14,094 nucleotides of DNA, from positions 1-14,094 of the forward strand of contig JAAYRM010000134.1 in NCBI GenBank assembly GCA_012518745.1. The letters run 5' to 3'. The notes under the pieces are model-generated. The model ran no database searches, was not told where the DNA came from, and saw only the letters and a program-made list of their open reading frames with translations. Below, one piece after another: positions 5,901 through 13,997 of the stretch. A program made the translations under genes and the position numbers. Within the stretch, counting starts at the first letter, position 1; the number at the start of each line of letters is the position of its first letter. This DNA comes from Tissierellia bacterium (lineage in GTDB: Bacteria > Bacillota > Clostridia > Tissierellales > Tepidimicrobiaceae).

Positions 5901-7640
5901 ATGAACAAAATTATTCGTGTGAACATGACTACGCGGGAAACTAGGGTTGAGGATGTACCGGATCGATATGCAATGTTAGGTGGACGTGGCCTAACCTCAA
6001 ATATTGTCAATGATGAGGTTAAGCCCACCTGTCATCCGCTGGGGAAGAATAATAAAATTGTTCTAGCTCCGGGCCTGCTGAGTGGGACCTCGGCTCCAAA
6101 TTCAGGACGTCTCTCAGTTGGGGCTAAGAGTCCATTAACGGGAGGTATCAAGGAATCTAATACGGGTGGTACCTTCGCTCAGAAAATGGCAAGGCTGGAT
6201 ATCAAGGCGCTAATTATCGAAGGCATGCCTGAGGATGAGGAGTTCTATGTTATAAGGATTGACAAAGATGAGGTTATTATTGAGGATGCACCAAGCGAAG
6301 TTTTAGATGGATGTGGTAATTATAAAGCAGTTAAGGTATTAAATGAAAGATATGGGGATGAAGTTGGTATGGCCTTAATAGGCCCAGCAGGTGAATATAG
6401 GTTGCCATCGGCCAATATATCCTTTAAGGATCCGGAATCGAATCTACGTAGTGCGGGGCGTGGAGGCTTAGGCGCTGTATTGGGTTCGAAGGGGGTCAAG
6501 GCAATCGTTATCGACGATACGGATACGGAGAGGGTGCCGGTAATAGATCTAGATAAATTTAGAGAGGCCTCTAGGGTATTCTCCAAGGCATTGCTAGATC
6601 ACCCGGTTGCCGGAGAGGGGTTAGCAGAATTTGGAACCGACGTATTAGTCAATATAATCAATGAGGCTGGTGCGTTCCCATCATATAATTTTACCAAGGG
6701 ACGCATTGAACACGCAGATAATATATCAGGGGAAACGCTAAGCGCCACCATTAAAGAACGCGAGGGCGAGGGTATGGTATCCCATGCATGCCATAGGGGA
6801 TGCGTCATCAGATGCTCGCAATGGTATGCCGATAAACAGGGCAAGTATATAACAAGCGGTTTCGAATATGAAACCATATGGGGCTTGGGGGCAGATGCGG
6901 GAATAGAAGATCTGGATGCAATAGCATATATCGATAGGGAAATGGATGATGTAGGGGTTGATAGCATTGAGATCGCCGTAGCGATAGCAACAGCCATGGA
7001 AGGCGGATTAATACCCTGGGGCGATGGTAAGGCTGCTCTTGAAATAGTAAAGCAGATGGCTGAGCCTACACCTATGGCAAGGATAATTGCAGGAGGATGC
7101 GCTATAGTTGGTAAACTATGCGGTCTTTTCAGGGTTCCAGTAGTAAAAGATCAAGCGATACCAGCTTATGATCCACGTCCAATTAAGGGAATTGGTCTGA
7201 CCTATGCAACAACGCCTATGGGTGCAGATCATACCGCGGGTTACTGTATATCAGGAAACATATTGAAGATAGGGGCCGATATAGATCCGCTCAAAAAAGA
7301 CGATCAAGTTGAATACTCACGTGCTATGCAGATAGGAACAGCCGCTGTAGATAGTACTGGAATGTGCCTATTCGTCTACTTTGGTATAGCTGATAATCCG
7401 GATGGGTATCAGGCGATGATAGATATGATAAATGCTCAATATGGCACAGCTTTAACAGCAGAGGATGTGGATAAATTAGGCGAGGATGTACTCAAGGTAG
7501 AACGGGAATTCAATAAACAGGCCGGATTCACCAATGCGCACGATCGCCTGCCAGAATTTATGGAATATGAGCCATTACCTCCACATGATGTAGTTTGGGA
7601 TTTCACACCTGAAGAGATAGATGAGGTATTCAATTTCTAA
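5901..7640 (+). CDS. aldehyde:ferredoxin oxidoreductase family tungsto/molybdoenzyme
   Basis: Catalytic subunit of the AOR family, which oxidises aldehydes (or related substrates) with a bis-pterin W or Mo cofactor and passes electrons through one Fe-S cluster to ferredoxin. At 579 residues it is slightly shorter than the typical 600-620. The N-terminal cofactor domain is clear (GGRGL 27-31, GGIKESNTGG 81-90, RSAGRGGLGAVLGSKG 183-198). Cluster ligands are C297, C301 and C305 plus C489 in the DSTGMC motif (484-489). The first spacing is CX3C, not the CX2C of the classical archaeal enzyme. Other family blocks are the DDVGVDS segment (349-355), GADHTAGY (441-448) and EFNKQAGF (536-543). There is no signal peptide, so it is cytoplasmic. 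The substrate is unknown. The ribosome site is AAGGGGGG (5885-5892). The upstream riboswitch and downstream MoaD-like gene support the pterin cofactor. Confidence 0.93.
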   Translation: MNKIIRVNMTTRETRVEDVPDRYAMLGGRGLTSNIVNDEVKPTCHPLGKNNKIVLAPGLLSGTSAPNSGRLSVGAKSPLTGGIKESNTGGTFAQKMARLDIKALIIEGMPEDEEFYVIRIDKDEVIIEDAPSEVLDGCGNYKAVKVLNERYGDEVGMALIGPAGEYRLPSANISFKDPESNLRSAGRGGLGAVLGSKGVKAIVIDDTDTERVPVIDLDKFREASRVFSKALLDHPVAGEGLAEFGTDVLVNIINEAGAFPSYNFTKGRIEHADNISGETLSATIKEREGEGMVSHACHRGCVIRCSQWYADKQGKYITSGFEYETIWGLGADAGIEDLDAIAYIDREMDDVGVDSIEIAVAIATAMEGGLIPWGDGKAALEIVKQMAEPTPMARIIAGGCAIVGKLCGLFRVPVVKDQAIPAYDPRPIKGIGLTYATTPMGADHTAGYCISGNILKIGADIDPLKKDDQVEYSRAMQIGTAAVDSTGMCLFVYFGIADNPDGYQAMIDMINAQYGTALTAEDVDKLGEDVLKVEREFNKQAGFTNAHDRLPEFMEYEPLPPHDVVWDFTPEEIDEVFNF

Positions 7641-7649
7641 TATGATGGA

Positions 7650-7680
7650 AACAAAAGCCGGACCTAGTCCGGCTTTTGTT
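7650..7680 (+). terminator. intrinsic terminator between the AOR and MoaD-like genes
   Basis: A perfect 14-bp stem (7650-7663 with 7667-7680), loop CTA, has a GC-rich core (GCCGGAC/GTCCGGC) and ends in TTTTGTT. It begins 10 bases after the AOR stop codon and ends 21 bases before the MoaD-like start. Most AOR transcripts should stop here. Read-through, or an unseen promoter, must supply the downstream genes. Confidence 0.85.
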
Positions 7681-7701
7681 CAGATATTGGGGGGAAATCA
7701 T

Positions 7702-8034
7702 ATGACAAAAACAAGGGAAAACACCATTGAATTGAGGGGTTTCCTACACCTAAATGCATATATAAAAGAAAAGTTCGGTACAATGCCGGTAAATCTTGCT
7801 TTGGATGGGGGAATTACCGGGGAAGACTTAGCGAAGCGATTGGATATTCCACTGGATGAGATAGAGGTTATATTTGTAAATGGATTCGTTCAGGGGTTGG
7901 AATTCACTATCAGGCCAGGGGATAGGGTTGCATTCTTGCCTCCGGGTTGTCCCGGGCCCTACAGGATAGCCCTGGGTTTCTATGGTAAGAATCAAAACAA
8001 TCCAGCTAATTTTAAGATTAAAGGAAAGGAATGA
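7702..8034 (+). CDS. MoaD/ThiS-like ubiquitin-fold protein without C-terminal Gly-Gly
   Basis: Small protein (110 residues) with a MoaD/ThiS pattern: a first beta-hairpin (about 7-16), helix ITGEDLAKRLDIP (38-50), EVIFVNG (55-61), and the block RPGDRVAFLPP (71-81) that in sulfur carriers leads straight to the terminal Gly-Gly. Here the chain continues through GCPGPYRIALGFYGKN to an unrelated end, KGKE, so it cannot be adenylated and thiocarboxylated as MoaD is. Similar proteins sit beside AOR genes; an AOR subunit, chaperone or cofactor-handling role is inferred. The ATG at 7702 follows TTGGGGGG (7688-7695) by 6 bases. The frame is open 27 codons upstream, but that stretch lies over the terminator and the end of the AOR gene, so the longer form is rejected. 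Confidence 0.78.
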   Translation: MTKTRENTIELRGFLHLNAYIKEKFGTMPVNLALDGGITGEDLAKRLDIPLDEIEVIFVNGFVQGLEFTIRPGDRVAFLPPGCPGPYRIALGFYGKNQNNPANFKIKGKE

Positions 8035-8077
8035 GCATAGGATTCTATAGGGTGGGAATTTCAATGGAGGTGATTTT

Positions 8078-8377
8078 ATGTCTGGATCCCAAAAATATGC
8101 ATATCAGATAGAGGTGACACTTAAGGCTATATTCCAGTGTAGCAAGTATGATATAGGGGGTATAGCAGATCAGAGTTTTATTAGGAAACAACCCTTCATC
8201 GCTATAGCGTTTGTATTGGGTAATTTTTATAATAGGATAGATTCTAGTTTTAAGGAAAGAATAGATGGTTTCTTGGGAAAATATTACTTGGATATGGGCA
8301 AGAGCATGGAGGAAATTGGGGAGGACAGGGCCAGGGATATGGTGAAAGATTTTAATAGTATAGTATCCACGATCTAG
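8078..8377 (+). CDS. hypothetical protein, 99 residues
   Basis: Not recognised. It is very probably a real gene because a near-ideal ribosome site (GGAGGTGAT, 8065-8073) precedes the ATG by 4 bases. It also lies only 43 bases after the MoaD-like gene on the same strand and has the codon habits of its neighbours (ATA, AGG). The protein appears soluble and largely helical: YAYQIEVTLKAIFQC (8-21), IAIAFVLGNFYNRI (41-54), and an acidic/basic C-terminal helix (EEIGEDRARDMVKDFNSIV, 78-96). It has a single cysteine (C21) and no metal motif, membrane segment or signal peptide. Position suggests a link to the AOR/MoaD-like pair, but it may simply be a neighbour. Confidence 0.7.
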   Translation: MSGSQKYAYQIEVTLKAIFQCSKYDIGGIADQSFIRKQPFIAIAFVLGNFYNRIDSSFKERIDGFLGKYYLDMGKSMEEIGEDRARDMVKDFNSIVSTI

Positions 8378-8443
8378 GGCCGTATAATTCCACAGGCATG
8401 GTCTTCATCTAATTGGATCGGATATAAGCTCGGAATTAAAGAA

Positions 8444-8462
8444 TGGCCAAATGATAGGGCCA
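8444..8462 (-). terminator. possible weak terminator of the EamA permease gene
   Basis: TGGCC (8444-8448) and GGCCA (8458-8462) form a 5-bp stem with a 9-base loop. On the - strand it is followed by TTCTTTAATT. It lies 33 bases past the stop codon of the permease gene. The rest of the 8378-8494 convergent gap shows nothing else I can support. Confidence 0.25.
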
Positions 8463-8494
8463 CTAAGGGAATGGTTTTGATGGGGGAGAGATTA

Positions 8495-9397
8495 TTATGG
8501 ATCATCTACCCCCTCGCTTAACTGTTCTTCATCTTCAAATATGGATATCAATATAACTGCCGCTAGGATCAGTCCAACCCCTATAGCTATTTTAATTCCG
8601 AAGGGTTCCTTCAGTACCAGGATGCTCACTATAATGCTAGTTATGGGTTCAAATGTACTCAGGATCGCAGTATCCTGGGGACCTATGGTCTTTATACCCA
8701 CTTGATATAATCCCACGCCTCCTAATCCTGCCAATAGAGATAATGCGATGATCACCATCCATCCAACCGGTTTGATATTGATTATAAATGATCTGGTTAC
8801 GATGCCAAATACAAGGACTATTATGGCTGAAACTAGGCATAGATAGAATATCAATTTATAAGTATACATCTTACTAAGGCCACTCTTATCTATATAGACG
8901 GTATAGAAAGCATATGTAATACCCGAAGCAAAGGCGAGAATAATACCTATCGGGTCAATTCCGCCATTCCCATCATAGAATAATATAATGCCTAAAAAGC
9001 AGAGGAGCACACTAGCCATCTTTATGGTGCTAGGCTTTTCCCTGAAGAATATCATACAACCGAGTATGACAAAAACAGGATATGTAAAATGTATGGTTGT
9101 GGCCATCCCAGAGGGTATGTAATTGTAGGATGTAAATAGAAGTAGACTCGTGGCGGTATGGCCTAGGAGGCTTACCCAGATGATCTTTTTCAAATCCCCC
9201 CTGTCTATCTTTAATGTTTCATTTGGATTCCTATAGATTAAAATATATAATACGGGAAGGACAAATAGAAATCGGTAGAATACAAGGCTAATGGAATTGC
9301 AGCCTTGGCTATAGATAATCTTTGACATTAGCGGCAATATACCAAATATGGTGGCAGATATTATAACGGAAATTATTCCCCTTTGTCTAGTAGTCAT
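8495..9397 (-). CDS. DMT-superfamily permease with two EamA domains
   Basis: Inner-membrane transporter of the drug/metabolite family, 300 residues and about ten transmembrane helices in two EamA repeats (about 8-140 and 150-285). Family marks are the first helix SVIISATIFGILPLMSK (10-26), the YRF turn after helix 2 (41-43), LLFTSYNYIPSGMATTIHFTYPVF (86-109), and in the second half YQVGIKTIGPQDTAILSTFEPITSIIVSILVLKEPFG (231-267), the usual end of an EamA domain. The C-terminus is acidic and cytoplasmic. Substrate cannot be inferred; relatives export amino acids, metabolites or drugs. The ATG at 9397 follows GGAGGTG (9409-9403) by 5 bases. It is divergent from the hydrolase gene, with 145 bases between the two start codons. 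Confidence 0.92.
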   Translation of the reverse strand: MTTRQRGIISVIISATIFGILPLMSKIIYSQGCNSISLVFYRFLFVLPVLYILIYRNPNETLKIDRGDLKKIIWVSLLGHTATSLLLFTSYNYIPSGMATTIHFTYPVFVILGCMIFFREKPSTIKMASVLLCFLGIILFYDGNGGIDPIGIILAFASGITYAFYTVYIDKSGLSKMYTYKLIFYLCLVSAIIVLVFGIVTRSFIINIKPVGWMVIIALSLLAGLGGVGLYQVGIKTIGPQDTAILSTFEPITSIIVSILVLKEPFGIKIAIGVGLILAAVILISIFEDEEQLSEGVDDP

Positions 9398-9485
9398 GTT
9401 TTCACCTCCATTACCAATTATATAGCATATATGGAGTAAATGTATACGGTTTTAGAAAATAAGTTACATATTTCCGTCCTGGATA

Positions 9486-9537
9486 TCATCACCCCCATCA
9501 AAATTCTGAATATATTGGTATAAAAATGGGGGGATGA
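9486..9537 (+). promoter_or_regulatory. leader hairpin that could hide the hydrolase ribosome site
   Basis: CCCCCAT (9492-9498) can pair with ATGGGGG (9526-9532), and TCATC (9486-9490) with GATGA (9533-9537), with A9491 bulged and a 27-base loop. This would bury the six-G ribosome site (9528-9533). It matters only if transcription begins upstream of about 9485; no convincing promoter is visible there. A TATAAA in the loop (9519-9524) is an alternative -10 that would remove the structure. Confidence 0.3.
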
Positions 9538-9542
9538 ATATT

Positions 9543-10751
9543 ATGGATTATCCCATCATATTTATACCTGGACTCTTCGGCAGCATGGGTGATGATGTGA
9601 TCAGGGGAACTGGAGAATTTTCCTTTGGATTTGCGGAGAAGGTTTATAGGCCTTTTATAGAGTTATTGAATTCCATGGGGTATGTGGAAGGGGTAGATCT
9701 ATTCATATCCTACTATGATTGGAAGAGGACTGTTTTAGAATCTGTAGGTAAATATCTATATCCAGATATAGAAAGGGCTAAGTTAGAAACTGGGAGTGAA
9801 AAAGTAATATTAATAGGGCATAGTCTAGGGGGCCTGTTGGGAAGGGGATATTTAAAATACTTCATCCCCTCCAATATAGACAAGTTGATCATGATAGGCA
9901 CCCCAAATTTAGGTGCAGTAGATGCATATTATTTTTGGAGCGGGGGGAAGTTACCCTATTCTAGAGTGGAGGATAATATCTTATACAATGGATTGAAACT
10001 TGGATTCATGATATATGCTAACCTATTCCACAACCTAGGCTATATGGAGGTATGGAGAAGGATGTTTCCGGTGGCTGAGGATCTACTACCCAGCTATGGG
10101 TATGGAAATTATCTATTCTGGGAAAAGAATGGAGTTAGGAAGGAGGTACCCATAGAAAAAATGTCTATAGGGAATACCTTTTTGAATAGATTGAGTAATG
10201 AGGATGGGGAGAAGGTATTTATCATAGGCGGTAAGGGTATCTTCACAAACAAAGAATTTGAAATAAAGGAGCATAGGGGAATGGGTAAGAAATGGAGGGA
10301 TGGGGAGCCCATAAGGGCATATAGAACGAATTATGGAGATGGAACCGTAATAGCTAAAAGCACCCTGGGGGGATTGCGGGGGAACAGCATTCTGATAGAG
10401 GGAAATCATATAGATATTCTATATAAATCCAAAGATCATCTATCCACAATCCTGAATAGACCCGTGATCAAGGAAATAAGGCGAGAAAGGGTAGAGAAGG
10501 TAGATTTGATATTTATACAGGATTGCGAGGATATAAATATCTGCACCTATGATGATAATAGGATCAGTGGCACTCGTATGGATATTGTAGACAGTAGGGT
10601 GCAGGCCATGAATATAGGTGAGGATGGATATTGGATCATGATAACGGGGGATAGAGAACTAGAGGTAGAGGTGGAAGCTAAATCGAGCAAAAGGAATGGA
10701 GCAATAATCCATAGAAGGACTATAGGATTGAACTCATGGCAAGAGGATTGA
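9543..10751 (+). CDS. lipase/LCAT-like alpha/beta hydrolase
   Basis: Predicted serine esterase or acyltransferase, 402 residues from the chosen start. The N-terminal IIFIPGLFGSMG (5-16) is the oxyanion-hole strand-loop. The nucleophile elbow GHSLGG (92-97) places the serine at S94. LIMIGTPNLGA (115-125) is typical of lipase and LCAT-like families. YGDGTV (265-270) gives the likely catalytic aspartate D266, and H289 (GNHIDILY) is the likely histidine. The region beyond about 300 is unrecognised and may be a separate beta-rich domain. No signal peptide is present, so a cytoplasmic role on lipids or esters is expected. An ATG at 9534 is in frame but abuts the GGGGGG ribosome site (9528-9533) with no spacing, so the ATG at 9543 (spacing 9) is preferred. 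Natural substrate unknown. Confidence 0.87.
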   Translation: MDYPIIFIPGLFGSMGDDVIRGTGEFSFGFAEKVYRPFIELLNSMGYVEGVDLFISYYDWKRTVLESVGKYLYPDIERAKLETGSEKVILIGHSLGGLLGRGYLKYFIPSNIDKLIMIGTPNLGAVDAYYFWSGGKLPYSRVEDNILYNGLKLGFMIYANLFHNLGYMEVWRRMFPVAEDLLPSYGYGNYLFWEKNGVRKEVPIEKMSIGNTFLNRLSNEDGEKVFIIGGKGIFTNKEFEIKEHRGMGKKWRDGEPIRAYRTNYGDGTVIAKSTLGGLRGNSILIEGNHIDILYKSKDHLSTILNRPVIKEIRRERVEKVDLIFIQDCEDINICTYDDNRISGTRMDIVDSRVQAMNIGEDGYWIMITGDRELEVEVEAKSSKRNGAIIHRRTIGLNSWQED

Positions 10752-10811
10752 AAATGCTGGTAGCTATAAAAGGTGATAATCAGACCTAGATTTAGAAATT
10801 GCAAATAGAAA

Positions 10812-10842
10812 ACGATGGCAAATATCTGCCATCGTATTTTTT
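10812..10842. terminator. bidirectional intrinsic terminator
   Basis: ACGATGGCA (10812-10820) pairs perfectly with TGCCATCGT (10827-10835), loop AATATC. On the + strand it is followed by ATTTTTT, ending the hydrolase transcript. On the - strand TTTTCTATTT follows, ending the betaine transporter operon two bases or so after the ATPase stop codon. The two genes converge here. Confidence 0.9.
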
Positions 10843-12019
10843 ATAACATGGATGAAAGAACGTGGACCTTCGACACTATGCCCTTTAGGCTATCTTCTTC
10901 GTCTACCACCGCTATCGGAAATGGGGTCTGCGTCGCCATAGACATTATATCTACCAATAGGGCATCTGGAGATGTCGTATTTATATCCCTAATCAATACA
11001 TCCGATATGGTCAGCCCCTCTTTCCGGGCCTGAATGGCATCATCGATGGTAATTACGCCCTGCAACTTCATCTTTTCGCCCACTACATACGCACTAGAAA
11101 CCCCATGGGTTCTCATGGTATTGATTGCATGGTTAAGGTTACCCCCTAGCCTAACTATGCTATTCGGCGTAATCATAACATTCCTGACGCTTATAACTTG
11201 AGTTTTATCGGCATCATCTATGAATTGGCTGACATAGTCATCTGCGGGGTGCTCGCTCATCTCCTCCGGAGTTGCAATCTGTACAATTTCCCCATCCTTC
11301 ATTATAGCCACACGATCGCCTAATTTAAAGGCCTCATCTATATCATGGGTTATGAATACTATTGTCTTATTCAATTTCCTCTGTATCGTTAGGAGTTCAA
11401 ATTGCATATCCTTTCTAACCAAGGGATCCAAAGCGGAGAAGGGTTCATCCATTAACAATACCTCTGGATCATTAGCCAATGCCCTTGCTATGCCCACCCT
11501 TTGTTTCATTCCCCCTGAAAGGCTGGTAATGGGTTCGTTTTCATATCCATCTAGACCGACCATGGAGATCATCTCCTTGGCCTTTTCACAACGCTCATCC
11601 CTAGATAATCCCTTAACCTCCAAACCATATTCCACATTTCCCAACACATCTCTATGAGACATCAAACCAAACTGTTGAAAAACCATGGATATTCTATTTC
11701 TTCTATAGTCATTTAACTGCTCCCTATTAAATTTGTTTATATCCTTGCCTTGGAAATAGATCTGGCCTGATGTAGGCTTATTCAGCAGGTTGAAACATCG
11801 TACCAGGGTAGATTTACCAGAACCCGATAGGCCGATTATTACAAAGACCTCGCCTTCCTTTATATCAAAGGTAGCATCCCAGAGGGCTACAGTAACTCCT
11901 GTTTTTTCATATATTGTATCCTTATCTGCTCCAGATCTCTTTAATTTTAAAGCCCTGTTCTTTTCCGAGCCAAATAGTTTAGATACATTTTTTAGGCTCA
12001 GCAGACTATTATCATTCAT
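10841..12019 (-). CDS. opuAA: glycine betaine/proline ABC transporter ATP-binding protein with CBS pair
   Basis: Energy-coupling subunit of an OpuA/ProU-type osmoprotectant importer, 392 residues. The ATPase domain has Walker A GLSGSGKS (63-70), Q-loop FQQFG (114-118), signature LSGGMKQR (167-174), Walker B VLLMDE (187-192) and switch histidine H225 (THD). It starts with the OpuA/ProV-type insertion before Walker A (ALKLKRSGADKDTIYEKTG, 23-41). Residues about 277-392 form two CBS motifs. In OpuA of lactococci the CBS pair takes part in ionic-strength sensing and binds c-di-AMP, which fits the c-di-AMP riboswitch before the operon; binding in this protein is inferred. The start overlaps the permease stop by 8 bases (12012-12019), so translation is coupled. 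Last gene of the operon. Confidence 0.96.
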   Translation of the reverse strand: MNDNSLLSLKNVSKLFGSEKNRALKLKRSGADKDTIYEKTGVTVALWDATFDIKEGEVFVIIGLSGSGKSTLVRCFNLLNKPTSGQIYFQGKDINKFNREQLNDYRRNRISMVFQQFGLMSHRDVLGNVEYGLEVKGLSRDERCEKAKEMISMVGLDGYENEPITSLSGGMKQRVGIARALANDPEVLLMDEPFSALDPLVRKDMQFELLTIQRKLNKTIVFITHDIDEAFKLGDRVAIMKDGEIVQIATPEEMSEHPADDYVSQFIDDADKTQVISVRNVMITPNSIVRLGGNLNHAINTMRTHGVSSAYVVGEKMKLQGVITIDDAIQARKEGLTISDVLIRDINTTSPDALLVDIMSMATQTPFPIAVVDEEDSLKGIVSKVHVLSSML

Positions 12020-12878
12020 CGGTATTCACCTCACTTTGTTGAACAAAGCCTTGGGTTAATCTATCGAGGATGATCGCTATGATCACCACAGCGGTACCAG
12101 ATACCAATCCCCTTCCAATTTCTACTCGATTGACCCCTATCAGTACCTCCATGCCTAAGCCTGTTGCCCCGATCATGGAGGTGGTTACAACCATTGAAAT
12201 TGCCATCATAAGGGTTTGATTAACCCCAGTCATTATGGTTGGAAGGGCTTGGGGTATCTGCACCTTTATTAAGGATTGAATCCTAGTCGATCCGAAAGCT
12301 ATTGATGCTTCTATAACCTCTTCATCGATCTGCCTGATTCCGTGATTGGTGAGCCGTATCATAGGAACCACAGCGTATATGGTAGTTGCTATAACCCCTG
12401 GCGCTTTACCCAGTCCAAAGAATAATAATGCCGGGATTAAATAGACAAATACAGGCATGGTCTGCATTGTATCCAGTACAGGACGCATAAATCTATCCGC
12501 TCTATCGCTAGCTGATATTAGGATTCCAAGGGGGAATCCTAATATCAGTGAAATGATTACAGATGCTATTATTATCGATAGGGTTTCATTCATGAGATCC
12601 CAATAACCTACGACACCTGTAAGGAATAGCAAACCACCGTATAATAATCCTTTGCTAATCTGATCCAGCAGTTTCCAACCTGCTATAAACACTAGAAGGA
12701 TTAATATAAACCAGGGTATTGTATCCAGAATACTATAGATAGAATTGACAAAACTAGTCAATCCCTTCGTGATAATACCAAAAAACGTATCGTGTTTGAT
12801 GCTAAAGGCCCTTACTGCATCATCTATAGCTTTAAGATTTATTGGGATTTCTAATGGAAAATTATATAACCAATCCAT
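12012..12878 (-). CDS. opuAB: glycine betaine/proline ABC transporter permease
   Basis: Membrane subunit of the same importer, 288 residues. An amphipathic N-terminal stretch (1-50) precedes membrane helices at about 55-72, 78-91, 98-122, 145-170, 222-245 and 255-272. The family segment MQTMPVFVYLIP (138-149) and the EAA loop EASIAFGSTRIQSLIKVQIP (190-209), which docks on the ATPase, are both clear. There is no fused binding-protein domain, unlike OpuABC of lactococci; the binding protein is a separate lipoprotein. The gene starts 11 bases after the binding-protein stop, with an AGGGGG ribosome site (12891-12886) that overlaps that stop, and it overlaps the ATPase start. Confidence 0.95.
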   Translation of the reverse strand: MDWLYNFPLEIPINLKAIDDAVRAFSIKHDTFFGIITKGLTSFVNSIYSILDTIPWFILILLVFIAGWKLLDQISKGLLYGGLLFLTGVVGYWDLMNETLSIIIASVIISLILGFPLGILISASDRADRFMRPVLDTMQTMPVFVYLIPALLFFGLGKAPGVIATTIYAVVPMIRLTNHGIRQIDEEVIEASIAFGSTRIQSLIKVQIPQALPTIMTGVNQTLMMAISMVVTTSMIGATGLGMEVLIGVNRVEIGRGLVSGTAVVIIAIILDRLTQGFVQQSEVNTDE

Positions 12879-12889
12879 ATTATTGCCCC

Positions 12890-13891
12890 CTAATCATTTA
12901 AAATTTGTCTTAGAGCTTCGGCATCCTCTGGATCCAACCATTCATCCAATAGCTCATCATGTTCTTTCAAAAACCATCTAGCGGTATCGGTATAATCGCT
13001 ATCCGTTTCCTGCATATAGCCTAGGGCTTGTGATGTCAGGTCGCTCGATGTACTATAATTGCTAAGGAACTTGACCATCTCTTTATTATTTTCATCTTCC
13101 GCAAAATTATTACTTGTGCTTACGGTTACCTTGACCGCCGGTAATTCGGTTTCGCCATCTAGATATGTCCCTTCATCAAAGGGCTCGTCATCCAATAGTA
13201 CCATATCATATAGGCCCAATAACCAAGTTGGTTCCCAATAGTATGCTGCAATTGGCTCCCCTCTATCATAAGCGGAAATAATCGCCGTCTGTAAGGCCGT
13301 ATCCGACCCGGGCCTAAAATAAACAAAATTATCATCTAGACCATAGTGGAGATATTTTCTATGCATTATTTCATCCACTTCCCAACCGGGAATGGCCCCA
13401 TATATTCTACCCTTACCTTGCTCCTCATCATCCGGGAATACATCGGGATAATCCTTCAAATCCCAAACATATTTTAAATCAGGGGCGGAAGCTTCAATAT
13501 CCCTGGCCTCATCTCCCTCTATAACATACCTAGGAACATATATCCCCTGGTAGTTATCGTCGAAATTTATACCTAATTCCTGAAATTTACCATCCGCTAA
13601 ATCCTTCGCATAGGAGGGGATATTGTCGCTCCAGTTCTCCATATGAATATCTATTTCATCCTTTATCAGGCCTTCATGCATTACGGCCGTGGAACCAGGG
13701 ACCTCACTCCAGGTATATCCATAGACCTCTTCAGCTATAAAGCCTGCCACCGCATTATGGAATTTATTGCTCTCCCATCCCGCATCTGCAAATACGATCT
13801 TACCTTTCCCACCTGAACCCCCGGAGCAACCAACTACTCCTAGGGCAATTAGAGAAATTACTAATAATAAACTCATTACCTTTTTCATCAT
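12890..13891 (-). CDS. opuAC: glycine betaine/proline ABC transporter substrate-binding lipoprotein
   Basis: Extracellular solute receptor anchored to the membrane, 333 residues from the chosen start. MMKK, a hydrophobic stretch (6-20) and a lipobox ending VVGC with C22 as the lipidated cysteine are followed by a Ser/Gly linker. The mature domain is of the OpuAC/ProX type: ADAGWES (35-41), MENWSD (84-89) and AAYYWEPTW (215-223) supply tryptophans and tyrosines of the kind that cage quaternary ammonium groups. The surface is very acidic (for example DDEEQGK 154-160 and the C-terminal third). The start is set by AGGAAGGTG (13904-13896), 4 bases before the ATG at 13891 and 7 before the next ATG at 13888. 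The frame extends 15 codons upstream without support. Betaine is the most likely ligand, but choline or carnitine cannot be excluded. First gene of the operon. Confidence 0.93.
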   Translation of the reverse strand: MMKKVMSLLLVISLIALGVVGCSGGSGGKGKIVFADAGWESNKFHNAVAGFIAEEVYGYTWSEVPGSTAVMHEGLIKDEIDIHMENWSDNIPSYAKDLADGKFQELGINFDDNYQGIYVPRYVIEGDEARDIEASAPDLKYVWDLKDYPDVFPDDEEQGKGRIYGAIPGWEVDEIMHRKYLHYGLDDNFVYFRPGSDTALQTAIISAYDRGEPIAAYYWEPTWLLGLYDMVLLDDEPFDEGTYLDGETELPAVKVTVSTSNNFAEDENNKEMVKFLSNYSTSSDLTSQALGYMQETDSDYTDTARWFLKEHDELLDEWLDPEDAEALRQILND

Positions 13892-13997
13892 TTTACACCT
13901 TCCTTTAATATCTAGTATTTTACCTAATGAATGCATTTAGCAATCGTAAAATTACATTATATTAAAGAGAGAAGAACATCTTGGTACTAAAAATGGC

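Noticed and set aside
6320..6997. Long - strand open frames opposite the AOR gene (88 and 132 codons)
   Set aside because: Antisense shadows of the AOR coding frame with low-complexity Ser/Pro-rich translations and no ribosome sites.
7621..7701. Earlier ATG for the MoaD-like gene, overlapping the AOR end
   Set aside because: The extension would be encoded by the terminator hairpin and has no homology pattern; the ATG at 7702 has a clear ribosome site.
8378..8494. Imperfect pairing of GGCC...AATTCC with GGAATT...GGCC as a terminator
   Set aside because: Too many mismatches and no T-run; only the small hairpin at 8444-8462 is kept, at low confidence.
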